From Achromobacter sp. AONIH1 (GTDB taxonomy: Bacteria; Pseudomonadota; Gammaproteobacteria; Burkholderiales; Burkholderiaceae_B): DNA of 64,000 nucleotides. The stretch is taken from assembly GCF_002902905.1 (NCBI RefSeq), contig NZ_CP026124.1, forward strand, positions 2,356,001 to 2,420,000. Direction: 5' to 3'. Below, piece after piece: positions 7,277-14,645 of the stretch; within the stretch, counting starts at the first letter, position 1; each line of letters starts with the position of its first letter. Position numbers and translations under genes: made by a program. A model generated the notes under the pieces. That model searched no databases and had not been told where the DNA came from. It saw only the letters and a list, made by a program, of their open reading frames with translations.

Positions 7277-9120
7277 TTAACCTCTTCCGTGTTTTTGGAA
7301 ACAGACTTGATCGCAACCGCCTGGATCCGGCCTTTGCCTCCTTTTTTTACTGCATACATCATTTCGTCTGCTCTTCGCAGCAAGTCTTGCGGAGCAGAGT
7401 CCCCGGATCCGACAACGATTCCGATACTTGCGTCGATTTGCACATACTTACCAGGCGCAATCTCAATGCTCTCGCGAATCTGCTCAAGGCAGCGCTGCAT
7501 TACTAGCGTTGCTCCGGCAGTGCCTTCGACAGAGTTCAGCAGGACAGCAAACTCGTCCCCTCCAAGCCGTGCGACTACATCGTTACCGCGGACGGCCTCC
7601 GCTAACCGCTTGGCCGTCTGGCACAGTACCGTATCACCGGCATCATGGCCGTAGGCATCATTGATTTTCTTGAACCCATCAAGATCCATGTAGCAAACTG
7701 CAATAAGATGGTTGTTGCGACGCGCATTAGACAAAGCGCCCTCAAGGCGTAGGTCGAACAATCTCCGATTTGCAATTCCGGTAAGCGAGTCGCTTAATGC
7801 CAAATCCTGGGCATTCTTTTCGCTACGCTTTATTGAGTCAATATCCACCATCATCCACAAACTTTCTTTTTCAGACACTGCTGCGCCGCTTAGATCAATC
7901 CAAATAACCTCACCACTCTTTCGTTGCATTTGCAGCTGTACTGAATATCGACCATCATTACGGAGCGCCGCATATCCAGCCATTCCAATACGCTGATGAT
8001 CTTCATCGCTCAAGTACAGATGCCGTGATGGCCGCCCATCCAGCTGCCCGCTTTCATACCCGAATATTCGCGATGTCGCCATATTCGCCCAGGCTATTTT
8101 CCTCTCGCGCACTTTCATCATTCCAACGAGATTATTCTCAAGCATCAGGCTCTGTTGTTGGACAACACTAACAGCCTCAAGCCGGGCTTTTCTTTCTGCT
8201 CTCTGCGTACGGAAAAGATAGTAGGAGTATGCTGCGGTGATCCCTAGAACCATAAGTACAAGAAGAGCCTGACGAAAAACCTCAGCCCTCCAGTTTTTAA
8301 GAAACTCATCCGTAGCCAAACCCGTAAGAGCGATAAGCGGATAGCCCTCAATTCGAGAGTACGCGGTGATTCGCTCGATATGATCAAGCGCCGTTGGCGT
8401 GATATACCAGCCCCTTTCGTCTCCCTTGGCCAATTGATCCAAAAGCTCGTCTGAAACGATTTTTTCACCAAGTCCTTTTTTTGACCACGGATCAGACCTA
8501 GAAAATCTAGCAACTAGATTTAGAGCGCTTGTTCGCAAAGCGATCGCACCAGCAGCCCCCATATCCAGTCGGGAGAATCTCGTCATCAGTGCATCCGACT
8601 CGACCTCAGCATAAATGAGGCCGTAGAAATCCCCATTTTTGGTCCGGAGCCCTCGAGCCAAAACAATGCACCATTCATTCGAGTCATCACACACAACTGG
8701 CTCAGAAAAAACCATCCTTTCCGCATGCGCAGCTGATATAAAGTGTGAGAATTCAGAGACATCCGTTGTCTTTCCGTTTATCTTGATTCCTACTGCTCCC
8801 GAAGCGTCGGCAAATCTGAGATTAGATACTTGTGACAGCAGCATCCCTTGCTCCGCCAGCTCTTTCGTCACAATCTTATTTCGCTCATCCTCTGAGTTTG
8901 CATCACTCACCCTAAATGCAATTGTCGACAAAGAGTTCTCGATCAAGTGCATTTGCGCGCCAATCTCAATACTCAAACTGTTCGCAAGATTCGCCGCAGC
9001 CTGTTGCGCCTCGTATATATCCGCATTGCGGCTGTTTTTTAGACTTAGCGAGACCCCAAAAATTAGAATAGAGGCAACAGCCACATTAGAGAAAACCAAC
9101 AAAGAAGCAAGGCGCAGCAT
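7273..9120 (-). CDS. Membrane diguanylate cyclase (sensor + PAS + GGDEF)
   Basis: A 615-residue protein: membrane segment at about 5-25, a roughly 250-residue periplasmic sensor region, second membrane segment at about 285-305, a PAS-like domain (about 325-440) and a C-terminal GGDEF domain. The catalytic ARLGGDEFAVLL is intact, and RGND five residues before GGDEF matches the product-inhibition I-site (RxxD), so it should make c-di-GMP and be feedback-controlled. GAGG lies 7 bases upstream of the ATG. Base composition is lower in GC than the surrounding ICE genes, suggesting later acquisition. Diguanylate cyclases are known cargo on other ICEs (SXT/R391). It is coupled to the LOTUS gene downstream. 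Confidence 0.92.
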   Translation of the reverse strand: MLRLASLLVFSNVAVASILIFGVSLSLKNSRNADIYEAQQAAANLANSLSIEIGAQMHLIENSLSTIAFRVSDANSEDERNKIVTKELAEQGMLLSQVSNLRFADASGAVGIKINGKTTDVSEFSHFISAAHAERMVFSEPVVCDDSNEWCIVLARGLRTKNGDFYGLIYAEVESDALMTRFSRLDMGAAGAIALRTSALNLVARFSRSDPWSKKGLGEKIVSDELLDQLAKGDERGWYITPTALDHIERITAYSRIEGYPLIALTGLATDEFLKNWRAEVFRQALLVLMVLGITAAYSYYLFRTQRAERKARLEAVSVVQQQSLMLENNLVGMMKVRERKIAWANMATSRIFGYESGQLDGRPSRHLYLSDEDHQRIGMAGYAALRNDGRYSVQLQMQRKSGEVIWIDLSGAAVSEKESLWMMVDIDSIKRSEKNAQDLALSDSLTGIANRRLFDLRLEGALSNARRNNHLIAVCYMDLDGFKKINDAYGHDAGDTVLCQTAKRLAEAVRGNDVVARLGGDEFAVLLNSVEGTAGATLVMQRCLEQIRESIEIAPGKYVQIDASIGIVVGSGDSAPQDLLRRADEMMYAVKKGGKGRIQAVAIKSVSKNTEEVK

Positions 9121-9331
9121 TCATCATCCTCTTTCGACAGCCTTTTGAAACCCCGTGATTACTGGCACATTCCCCAGATGGTCATCATATTTATGATATG
9201 TCAGGCACAACCCGCAGGAAATACCGGCGAGCCCTCTGATGATCCGTTATGCATGCCTAGGCCGGGGCTCCACCACTAGAGACCATTCTCCCCATACACC
9301 TCGAAGGGCTGCCAACAATGCGAAGACGTGA
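9121..9331. other. Divergent intergenic region between the cyclase gene and leader C
   Basis: No gene seen. It should hold the minus-strand promoter of the cyclase/LOTUS pair and the upstream part of the leader-C promoter. It includes an AT-rich patch near 9186-9200 (ATCATATTTATGATAT), a short palindrome of the kind bound by dimeric regulators. Confidence 0.4.
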
Positions 9332-9350
9332 GGTTCGCTTTTCGAGTGAC
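9332..9350 (+). promoter_or_regulatory. Conserved box upstream of leader C
   Basis: GGTTCGCTTTTCGAGTGAC, related to the boxes at 1284 and 3267, and 55 bases before helix P1 of leader C. Confidence 0.4.
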
Positions 9351-9386
9351 GTTGGAGGTGTCTGGGTTCACGCTGCGTATATGTTA

Positions 9387-9450
9387 GTCGGCGTAGCCGG
9401 CAACATCCCAGGCGGTCAAGGCCATCAAGACCGCGGTGCGCCATCGGCGT
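9387..9450 (+). ncRNA. Structured leader, copy C (shorter)
   Basis: P1 9387-9401 (GTCGGC/GCCGGC, pairing through one U-G), P2 9412-9417 with 9429-9434 (GCGGTC/GACCGC), P3 9438-9442 with 9446-9450 (GCGCC/GGCGT). The linker ACATCCCAGGC matches ACATGCCAGGC of copy D. A P4 equivalent is not clear; instead a different 11-bp hairpin stands at 9496-9522. This most diverged copy carries the best compensating base changes. Confidence 0.6.
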
Positions 9451-9495
9451 TCTGGCAGTATCAATCCTTTGAACGTTCTTTGTTCTACAAATCCA

Positions 9496-9522
9496 CCCTA
9501 AGGGACAAACTGTCCCTTAGGG
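9496..9522 (+). other. Perfect 11-bp hairpin before the gene at 9559
   Basis: Arms CCCTAAGGGAC (9496-9506) and GTCCCTTAGGG (9512-9522) with a 5-base loop, 36 bases before the start codon and 24 bases before its ribosome-binding site. Confidence 0.7.
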
Positions 9523-9558
9523 CTGGTGAGTCCCGTTTTCGTTTCAGGAGACTCCACC

Positions 9559-10356
9559 ATGGATCACCAAGCCATTCGCCAGCAGCTTCCCTTGTTGGTC
9601 GCCGGCCACCTGCCAGGCAACGCGCGTAGCTTTCAGTTCAACATCTTTGACGGTCAGCCCAAGGAATCCGCCCTGGGCTTTCGCATCGACCCCCAGCCCT
9701 TCGACGGCAAGGTCGTTGCGACCACCGACGAAGCCATAGTCGTCAAGATCGGCCGCACACAGTTCGCCGTGCTGGACCGCGAACTGGTCACTGACATCCC
9801 TGTCGAAGGGGCCAAGGTCACTGTCCAACCTTACGCACGCCGACGTTTCGATGGCTTGCGCGCCGACACTCCGGAAGACGTCGTGGAACATACCTCGGAC
9901 GGCACGCCGTATAAGGTCACCCGACTGATTCTCGGCTCGGCGCCGGCGCACTTGCCGGTTGCAAAGCCGGTGTGCCTTGAACTGCAGCAGCTCATCGAGC
10001 AATTGGAGTCCATGCCCGCACCGGATCAGCACCGCACCATCAGCCACATGCTGGTCGATGCCCACGCCAGCGAATTCACACTGGTCGATCCGTCACCGAA
10101 GGACATCATCCGCACTCCGCCGACGATCAGCTTCAACGTGGTCACCGGCAAGTTTGATGGTCGCGTAAGCGTGCTGTATCTGCGCGGCGACGACGTCTAT
10201 GCCATCGAGCTGCACCGCGATGGCAAATGTGTCGAGCGGCGCGACGAGGTGTACTTCGACATGCTCGGCGACACCTTGGCACACCTGATCGACGACGGCT
10301 CCTGGCGTCGCATTCAGGTCCAGCCTATCTCCGGCCGCAAGGCCACCTCCCATTAA
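9559..10356 (+). CDS. Conserved ICE protein, unknown function (265 aa)
   Basis: First gene of the leader-C unit; ATG at 9559 with CAGGAG 9 bases upstream, favoured over a longer frame from 9526. The protein (MDHQAIRQQLPLLVAGHLPG...) is strand-rich through its first 120 residues and mixed afterwards, with no signal peptide, membrane segment or catalytic motif. The repeated VVKIGRTQFAVLDRELVTDIP pattern suggests a beta barrel. It is followed by the DUF3085 gene after an 79-base spacer with a hairpin. Function unknown. Confidence 0.7.
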   Translation: MDHQAIRQQLPLLVAGHLPGNARSFQFNIFDGQPKESALGFRIDPQPFDGKVVATTDEAIVVKIGRTQFAVLDRELVTDIPVEGAKVTVQPYARRRFDGLRADTPEDVVEHTSDGTPYKVTRLILGSAPAHLPVAKPVCLELQQLIEQLESMPAPDQHRTISHMLVDAHASEFTLVDPSPKDIIRTPPTISFNVVTGKFDGRVSVLYLRGDDVYAIELHRDGKCVERRDEVYFDMLGDTLAHLIDDGSWRRIQVQPISGRKATSH

Positions 10357-10372
10357 CTGCTGGACCGCGACC

Positions 10373-10397
10373 GAGCCAACCGCCCAGGGATTGGCTC
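10373..10397 (+). other. Spacer hairpin before the DUF3085 gene
   Basis: Arms GAGCCAA (10373-10379) and TTGGCTC (10391-10397), 7 perfect base pairs, 38 bases before the next start codon. Confidence 0.5.
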
Positions 10398-10435
10398 GTG
10401 CTCGCACCTCATCCAATCCCGTCAAGGAATATCTC

Positions 10436-10801
10436 ATGACTCTGCTCTTCAAAGGCAGTGCGCTTCGACCTGTCCTGGCCGAGGCCATAGCCAACCAATG
10501 CCGCGTCATCCTGGTCAAGGATCAGGGCGTGTACTGGCTCGCCGAGCATGGCGAGCGTAGGCCCGATAAACGCCAGAAGCTGATTGCCTATGCAGTTGGC
10601 TGCGATCCGGATGTCGATCCGTTCGATGACTGGTGGGAACTGGCGCGCATCGAGTTGGGTGGCGACGACTTCGGCGAGTTCTTCGACCCGAACGAAGGCG
10701 TACTCACACGCATCCTGAACAGCACCGATGACCTGGTGCTGTCTGCCTCGCTCACGCACCTGTCGCTGCAGGCCGTGCCGCCCACCGCACAAGACCACTG
10801 A
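10436..10801 (+). CDS. DUF3085 family protein
   Basis: A 121-residue protein recognised as DUF3085 from its N-terminus (LLFKGSALRPVLAEAIA ... VYWLAEHGER), an ICE- and plasmid-borne family without known function. AAGGAA lies 7 bases before the ATG at 10436. Soluble, acidic, no membrane segment; the centre is rich in Asp/Glu and aromatic residues (DPFDDWWELARIELGGDD). It ends the leader-C unit, with a strong terminator 12 bases after its stop. From memory, structured RNA motifs have been reported near DUF3085 and DUF3577 genes, which bears on the leaders described here. Confidence 0.75.
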   Translation: MTLLFKGSALRPVLAEAIANQCRVILVKDQGVYWLAEHGERRPDKRQKLIAYAVGCDPDVDPFDDWWELARIELGGDDFGEFFDPNEGVLTRILNSTDDLVLSASLTHLSLQAVPPTAQDH

Positions 10802-10813
10802 CCCTGCATCCCA

Positions 10814-10846
10814 AAGAGCCTTCGCCAGTCGAAGGCTCTTTCTTTT
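10814..10846 (+). terminator. Intrinsic terminator of the leader-C unit
   Basis: Arms AAGAGCCTTCG (10814-10824) and CGAAGGCTCTT (10830-10840), 11 perfect base pairs with a 5-base loop, followed by TTCTTTT. It separates the DUF3085 gene from the leader-D unit. Confidence 0.95.
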
Positions 10847-10869
10847 GGGCCTGCGCAAAGCGGTCGCGG

Positions 10870-10887
10870 GGTATTTCCTATTTGCCG
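10870..10887 (+). promoter_or_regulatory. Conserved box upstream of leader D
   Basis: GGTATTTCCTATTTGCC, a weaker relative of the box at 1284, 59 bases before helix P1 of leader D and downstream of the terminator at 10814-10846. Confidence 0.35.
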
Positions 10888-10928
10888 TGGCGGTCCGTCG
10901 CCCATGGTGTGACGCTGCGTCCATGCTT

Positions 10929-11063
10929 GCTGACGTAGTCAGCGACATGCCAGGCAACCATCGGTCTTCGAGGTTGCGGCGCAGCTCCCGCTGCGCGACC
11001 ACACCAGTTCGCACCGCATCCTTACTCGAACGGCCATCGGTTCTCCGGTGGTGGATGCAATTG
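10929..11063 (+). ncRNA. Structured leader, copy D (upstream of the DUF3577 gene)
   Basis: P1 10929-10943 (GCTGAC/GTCAGC), P2 GCAACC/GGTTGC (left arm about 10953, right arm about 10972), P3 GCGCAGC/GCTGCGC (about 10979-10996), P4 CCATCGG/CCGGTGG (about 11033-11051, one U-G), then GATGCA near 11053. This copy heads the longest unit of the module (11150-19653). A further GCGGGG/CCCCGC pair lies between it and the start codon. Confidence 0.7.
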
Positions 11064-11149
11064 CCGTTCTCAACCCATCGCGGGGTTACGCACCTCTCCC
11101 CGCATCGTGGGGTTGGTGTGTCTCCGCTCTTTTCCTATGGAGATTCACC

Positions 11150-12070
11150 ATGACCACCACGTCCAACGAGAAATCCTATTTCGACCTCCACACCTCCGGC
11201 ATCGGCTACCTGCAGCGTGCCCGTGAGGTTCCCGTCAAGGGAGGCCGCCGCGCACAGCCGTTCCTGGCTTGCACGATCGCCGCCCTAGTTGGTTCCGCCA
11301 AGGAGCCGTCCATCCGCTACTTCGACGTCAAGGTGTCCGGCACCGAGGCCAAGAAGCTGGTTCAGTCCTACGTCGGCATCGATGATCCCAAGCAGCGTCC
11401 GCTGGTCCGTTTCCGGCTCGGCGACCTGTGGGGCGATGCGTTCATCCGCCCCAGCGGTGAACGTCAGGGTGAAGTGGCAGCGAGCCTCAAGGGGCGCCTG
11501 CTGAAAGCCGAGGTGATCGATCGCGCCGAACTGGCAACGATCGAGCAGCACGAGCTCATCACCCGCGGCATCGGCTACCTGAGCCGTCCGAAGGAGGTCA
11601 CTCCCAAGGATCGCGATCCGTTCCTGTCGTGCTCCATCGGAGCGCTGACCGGCCCGGTCGGTGAACCGGAGTATCGCTACTTCGACACCATCGTCGCTAC
11701 CACCGACGCCCAGCATCTGGTCCGTCGCTGCGTTCAGGCCATCGAGGCTGAACGCAAGGTCCTGATCGCCTTCCGACTGAACGACATGCGGGCTGACCCG
11801 TACGTGCGCACCAAGGGCGAACGAGCCGGCGAGCCGGGCGTGAGCCTGGAGTCCACGCTGGTCCACATCGGTCTGATCAAGGTCGATGGCCAGCAGGTCT
11901 ATCCGGCTGCTGCAGTCAATGCCGAAGCACCTGCAACCCCGGACGCGCAAGCGACCGAGGCCAAGGGCACTGCCGAAAGCGGCGACGCCGCCCAGCCCAC
12001 CGAGCCCGCCCCGCGCGAGCCCGAAGCTGAAGCGGTCGAGCACGAACCGGCAATGGCGGCTTCGTTCTGA
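11150..12070 (+). CDS. DUF3577 / STY4534-family ICE replication protein, tandem-duplicated
   Basis: A 306-residue protein made of two copies of the DUF3577 fold: residues about 6-125 (YFDLHTSGIGYLQRAREV ... IRYFDVKVSG) and about 135-255 (IEQHELITRGIGYLSRPKEV ... YRYFDTIVAT), followed by an Ala/Pro/Glu-rich disordered tail. The family is annotated as an ICE replication protein and its strand pattern resembles single-strand-binding OB folds; DNA binding is an inference. The ATG at 11150 follows TATGGAG by 8 bases, favoured over a frame from 11048 inside the leader. First gene of the leader-D unit. Confidence 0.85.
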   Translation: MTTTSNEKSYFDLHTSGIGYLQRAREVPVKGGRRAQPFLACTIAALVGSAKEPSIRYFDVKVSGTEAKKLVQSYVGIDDPKQRPLVRFRLGDLWGDAFIRPSGERQGEVAASLKGRLLKAEVIDRAELATIEQHELITRGIGYLSRPKEVTPKDRDPFLSCSIGALTGPVGEPEYRYFDTIVATTDAQHLVRRCVQAIEAERKVLIAFRLNDMRADPYVRTKGERAGEPGVSLESTLVHIGLIKVDGQQVYPAAAVNAEAPATPDAQATEAKGTAESGDAAQPTEPAPREPEAEAVEHEPAMAASF

Positions 12071-12119
12071 CCCACGCCAGGCTCCACTCCGGGGCCTGAC
12101 CGTTTCTCCCACCTGATCC

Positions 12120-12144
12120 GTGCCCTCCCTTCGGGGAGGTGCAC
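12120..12144 (+). other. Spacer hairpin before the DUF932 gene
   Basis: Arms GTGCCCTCCC (12120-12129) and GGGAGGTGCAC (12134-12144) around a TTCG tetraloop, with one bulged base. No U-tract, 81 bases before the next start. Confidence 0.6.
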
Positions 12145-12225
12145 GCGTTCGCGCTCTTTTATCTCTAGCGTCAAGCCTGGCCCTCCGGCCCGGGCAGATG
12201 CACGTTTTGTCCCAGGAGAATTGCC

Positions 12226-13053
12226 ATGTCTCTCGCAACCCGCTTTGCCCATCGTTCCCCAGTGCTGCGCGCGGATCGTCCGTTGTCGGATGACCAGATA
12301 CGCGCTGTTGCCCCTTCCATCTTCGCTGACGCTCCCCACGAAAGCCGATCCGAGCGGTATGCCTACATACCGACCGCGACCGTGCTGACCAAGCTGCGTC
12401 AGGAGGGCTTCGAGCCCTTCATGGTGTGCCAGACCCGTGTCCGCAACGAGGACCGGCGCGAGTTCACCAAGCACATGATCCGCATGCGCCATGCGAGCCA
12501 GATCAACGGCTCGGAAGCCAACGAGATCATTCTCTTGAACAGCCATGACGGTACCAGCAGCTATCAGATGTTGGCTGGCATGTTCCGCTTCGTTTGCCAC
12601 AACGGCCTGGTCTGCGGTGAAACCACTGCCGACATCCGCGTCCCCCACAAGGGAGACGTGGCCGGTGAGGTGATCGAAGGCGCATACGAGGTCCTCCAGG
12701 GCTTCGAGCAGGTGCAGGCGTCGCGAGACGCCATGCGCGTCATCACCCTTGAAACAGGGGAAGAAGAAATCCTCGCGCGCTCCGCACTGGCGCTCAAGTA
12801 TGACGATCCGACCAGGCCTGCGCCTGTCACGGAGACTCAACTGCTTGCGCCCCGTCGCTTCGACGATCGACGACCGGACCTGTGGTCGGTGTTCAACCGC
12901 ATCCAGGAAAACATGGTCAAGGGTGGCCTGTCGGCACGTACGTCCAATGGGCGTCGGCAGCGCACCCGCGAAGTGCAAGGCATCGACCAGAACCTGCGCC
13001 TGAACCGGGCGTTGTGGATGCTGGCCGATGGCATGCGCCAACTGAAGGCCTAA
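12226..13053 (+). CDS. DUF932 family protein (phage/plasmid-like)
   Basis: A 275-residue protein with the typical DUF932 pattern: YAYIPTATVLTKLRQEGFEP near residues 45-65, HMIRMRH, an ILLNSHDGTSSYQMLAGMFRFVCHNGLVCG core (about 105-135) and a helical C-terminus. DUF932 proteins are common on ICEs, plasmids and phages; their biochemical role is not settled. CAGGAG is 9 bases before the ATG. Second gene in the leader-D unit. Confidence 0.85.
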   Translation: MSLATRFAHRSPVLRADRPLSDDQIRAVAPSIFADAPHESRSERYAYIPTATVLTKLRQEGFEPFMVCQTRVRNEDRREFTKHMIRMRHASQINGSEANEIILLNSHDGTSSYQMLAGMFRFVCHNGLVCGETTADIRVPHKGDVAGEVIEGAYEVLQGFEQVQASRDAMRVITLETGEEEILARSALALKYDDPTRPAPVTETQLLAPRRFDDRRPDLWSVFNRIQENMVKGGLSARTSNGRRQRTREVQGIDQNLRLNRALWMLADGMRQLKA

Positions 13054-13070
13054 GCGCCGCACGGACCACG

Positions 13071-13100
13071 CCCCTCGCGGGCGCGGTCCGTTTCCTTTTT
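13071..13100 (+). terminator. Hairpin with T-rich tail between DUF932 and DUF3275 genes
   Basis: Outer arms ACGGACC (13071-13077) and GGTCCGT (13085-13091) with further inner CGCCC/GGGCG pairing, followed by TTTCCTTTTT. It could act as an attenuating terminator inside the long leader-D unit. Confidence 0.6.
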
Positions 13101-13142
13101 CCCTTGGATCTCACGATCCCCCAATCATCGAAGGAGCACACC

Positions 13143-13802
13143 ATGGCGGCCAAATCAGCCCCGAAGTCCAGCGCCCCCCTCATCGTCCCCGGGCAGCTCA
13201 CGCTGCGCACCATCAACGGCCGCAATGGCCGGTTCAATGTCGGCCGGCTGGTCACCGCCATCGGTGAGTTCGCGGTCAAGGATGCAGAGCTGGAGCAGTA
13301 CCCCGAAGGCAAGTACGACGGGGAGTTCCACATCCGCTTCATCTATCCCAAGGCCTATCCCACGGCCGGTGGAATGCGTTTCGAGATCCGCGCCAACCTG
13401 GACGGCATGACCCTCTCGGGCCTGGACCGGCTGAGCAAGGACGAGGCTCGCAGCTTCGCCACGCAAGAGGTCGATCCGCTGGACGAGGACGTGGCTCAGC
13501 CATCGGCTACGCCGGCGGTCAAGCCTGCTGCCGATCCTGTACAGGCCTCGGCCGATCCGCTGATCGATACCACGCCCTTTGGTGTGGATGCGCCATCTGC
13601 GACCGTGGCTGCCTCCGGCGGCCCCGACAGTGACGATGCCGCATTGTTCGGCCTGCTGTGGCCGCTGAGCGAATCCGTGAAACTGGATTCGACCATCGAC
13701 CGCCGCACCCTGCGTGCCCAGATCGCCCGGCTGGGCGAACTGGGCTACGCCCTCGACTTCAAGTCACAGCAGTGGAACCGGCCCGAACAACAGGCCGCCT
13801 GA
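13143..13802 (+). CDS. DUF3275 family protein
   Basis: A 219-residue protein with the DUF3275 N-terminal domain (LRTINGRNGRFNVGRLVTAIGEFAVKDAELEQYPEGKYDG..., residues about 17-110), a linker rich in Ala/Pro/Asp (about 120-175) and a C-terminal helical segment. ATG at 13143 has GGAG 8 bases upstream. Family known only from ICE-like elements; the strand-rich first domain has single-strand-binding-like character, which is inference. Part of the leader-D unit. Confidence 0.85.
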   Translation: MAAKSAPKSSAPLIVPGQLTLRTINGRNGRFNVGRLVTAIGEFAVKDAELEQYPEGKYDGEFHIRFIYPKAYPTAGGMRFEIRANLDGMTLSGLDRLSKDEARSFATQEVDPLDEDVAQPSATPAVKPAADPVQASADPLIDTTPFGVDAPSATVAASGGPDSDDAALFGLLWPLSESVKLDSTIDRRTLRAQIARLGELGYALDFKSQQWNRPEQQAA

Positions 13803-13838
13803 TCTGCCTCGCCGCATCCGCGGCATCTTCATCCACCC

Positions 13839-13881
13839 GCCGGGGCTCCGTCCCGCCAGGGAGGACTCCGGCATTTTCTTG
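13839..13881 (+). other. Nested spacer hairpin before the gene at 13897
   Basis: Outer arms GCCGGGG (13839-13845) and CTCCGGC (13866-13872) with an inner TCCC/GGGA pair, followed by ATTTTCTT. It is terminator-like but lies just 25 bases before the next start codon. Confidence 0.5.
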
Positions 13882-13896
13882 CAGGAGTACTTCATC

Positions 13897-14295
13897 ATGG
13901 GCTGGCTTTTCTCATCCCGCACCCGGTCGGAACTGATCCTGGACCTGATCCAACCCGAAGACCGCGAACGCGCCAGCGTCCGTGTCATCGCGCACACGCT
14001 GCGTGGCAATGTGCTGTGGTCCGTTGTCGAGATCACGGCCAAGGCCGAAGGCGTTCACCAGGATCTCGCGCCCGGCGAGTCCATGTGCTACATCTGCTGC
14101 GACCTGCTCCAGCACAGTGGCGGTCAGTGGGGGTACAAGGGCATGGACGAGTCCATGTCGCCGTACTACTACACCTGCCCGCTGCGCTATCTCGCGATGG
14201 CCAAAGAAATCTCGCCCGATTGGCGCGAGAAGGTTAGGGCCTATCACGCGCAGCGGCGCCGGCCGGTGGCTTCTTCGCAACTGGCCACGGCCTGA
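13897..14295 (+). CDS. Conserved ICE protein, unknown function (132 aa)
   Basis: Starts MGWLFSSRTRSELILDLIQ; CAGGAG is 9 bases upstream, preferred to a longer frame from 13714 that overlaps the previous gene. A CYICCDLLQHSG cluster at about residues 64-75 and a following YYYTCPLRYL give four cysteines that could bind a metal. The overall fold is strand-rich with a basic C-terminal helix. Widely seen in the same gene order in related elements; function unknown. Confidence 0.75.
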   Translation: MGWLFSSRTRSELILDLIQPEDRERASVRVIAHTLRGNVLWSVVEITAKAEGVHQDLAPGESMCYICCDLLQHSGGQWGYKGMDESMSPYYYTCPLRYLAMAKEISPDWREKVRAYHAQRRRPVASSQLATA

Positions 14296-14306
14296 AGGAG
14301 GACGCG

Positions 14307-14567
14307 ATGGACACTTCGCTGCAATCCCTCTCGCCCGAGCTTCTGCGCCAGGTCGAAGACCAGCTCTCCAACAACGAGGTTTCCTCGGATGAGGAACTCG
14401 TTGAGGACTTCATCCAGGCCGGCCTGACCGAGGCACAGGCGCGGGAAGCCATCGGCTACCGCGACTGCTATCTCATCAACGTGTACCACCAGGACTTCAC
14501 GCCGATTCGTACCCCAGGACGTGCATTGCGTTTCAACCCGCACGCCAGGGACTTCGAGCCGGAGTAG
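14307..14567 (+). CDS. Small conserved ICE protein (86 aa)
   Basis: Only 11 bases after the preceding stop, with AAGGAGG 8 bases before the ATG, so probably translated from the same message. The acidic N-terminal half is helical (LLRQVEDQLSNNEVSSDEELV), the rest contains GYRDCYLINVYHQDF. No known domain. Confidence 0.7.
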   Translation: MDTSLQSLSPELLRQVEDQLSNNEVSSDEELVEDFIQAGLTEAQAREAIGYRDCYLINVYHQDFTPIRTPGRALRFNPHARDFEPE

Positions 14568-14589
14568 TCCGCATTCCTTCATCCCTTCC

Positions 14590-14623
14590 GGGGCATCACT
14601 GCCCCTGCGGGCGGTGCTGCCCC
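14590..14623 (+). other. Spacer hairpin before the gene at 14646
   Basis: Outer arms GGGGCA (14590-14595) and TGCCCC (14618-14623) with additional inner pairing, 22 bases before the next start codon. Confidence 0.55.
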
Positions 14624-14645
14624 TCATTTCATCGAGGACACCACC

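Noticed and set aside
1340..11063. Reading the four leader copies as attachment sites or insertion-sequence ends
   Set aside because: They share orientation and a set place before operons, have no target-site duplications and no transposase between them.
11285..13062. Long minus-strand open frames (317 and 387 codons) opposite the DUF3577 and DUF932 genes
   Set aside because: They lie fully opposite recognised families, lack ribosome-binding sites and have the Arg/Gly/Leu-rich composition of antisense frames in high-GC DNA.
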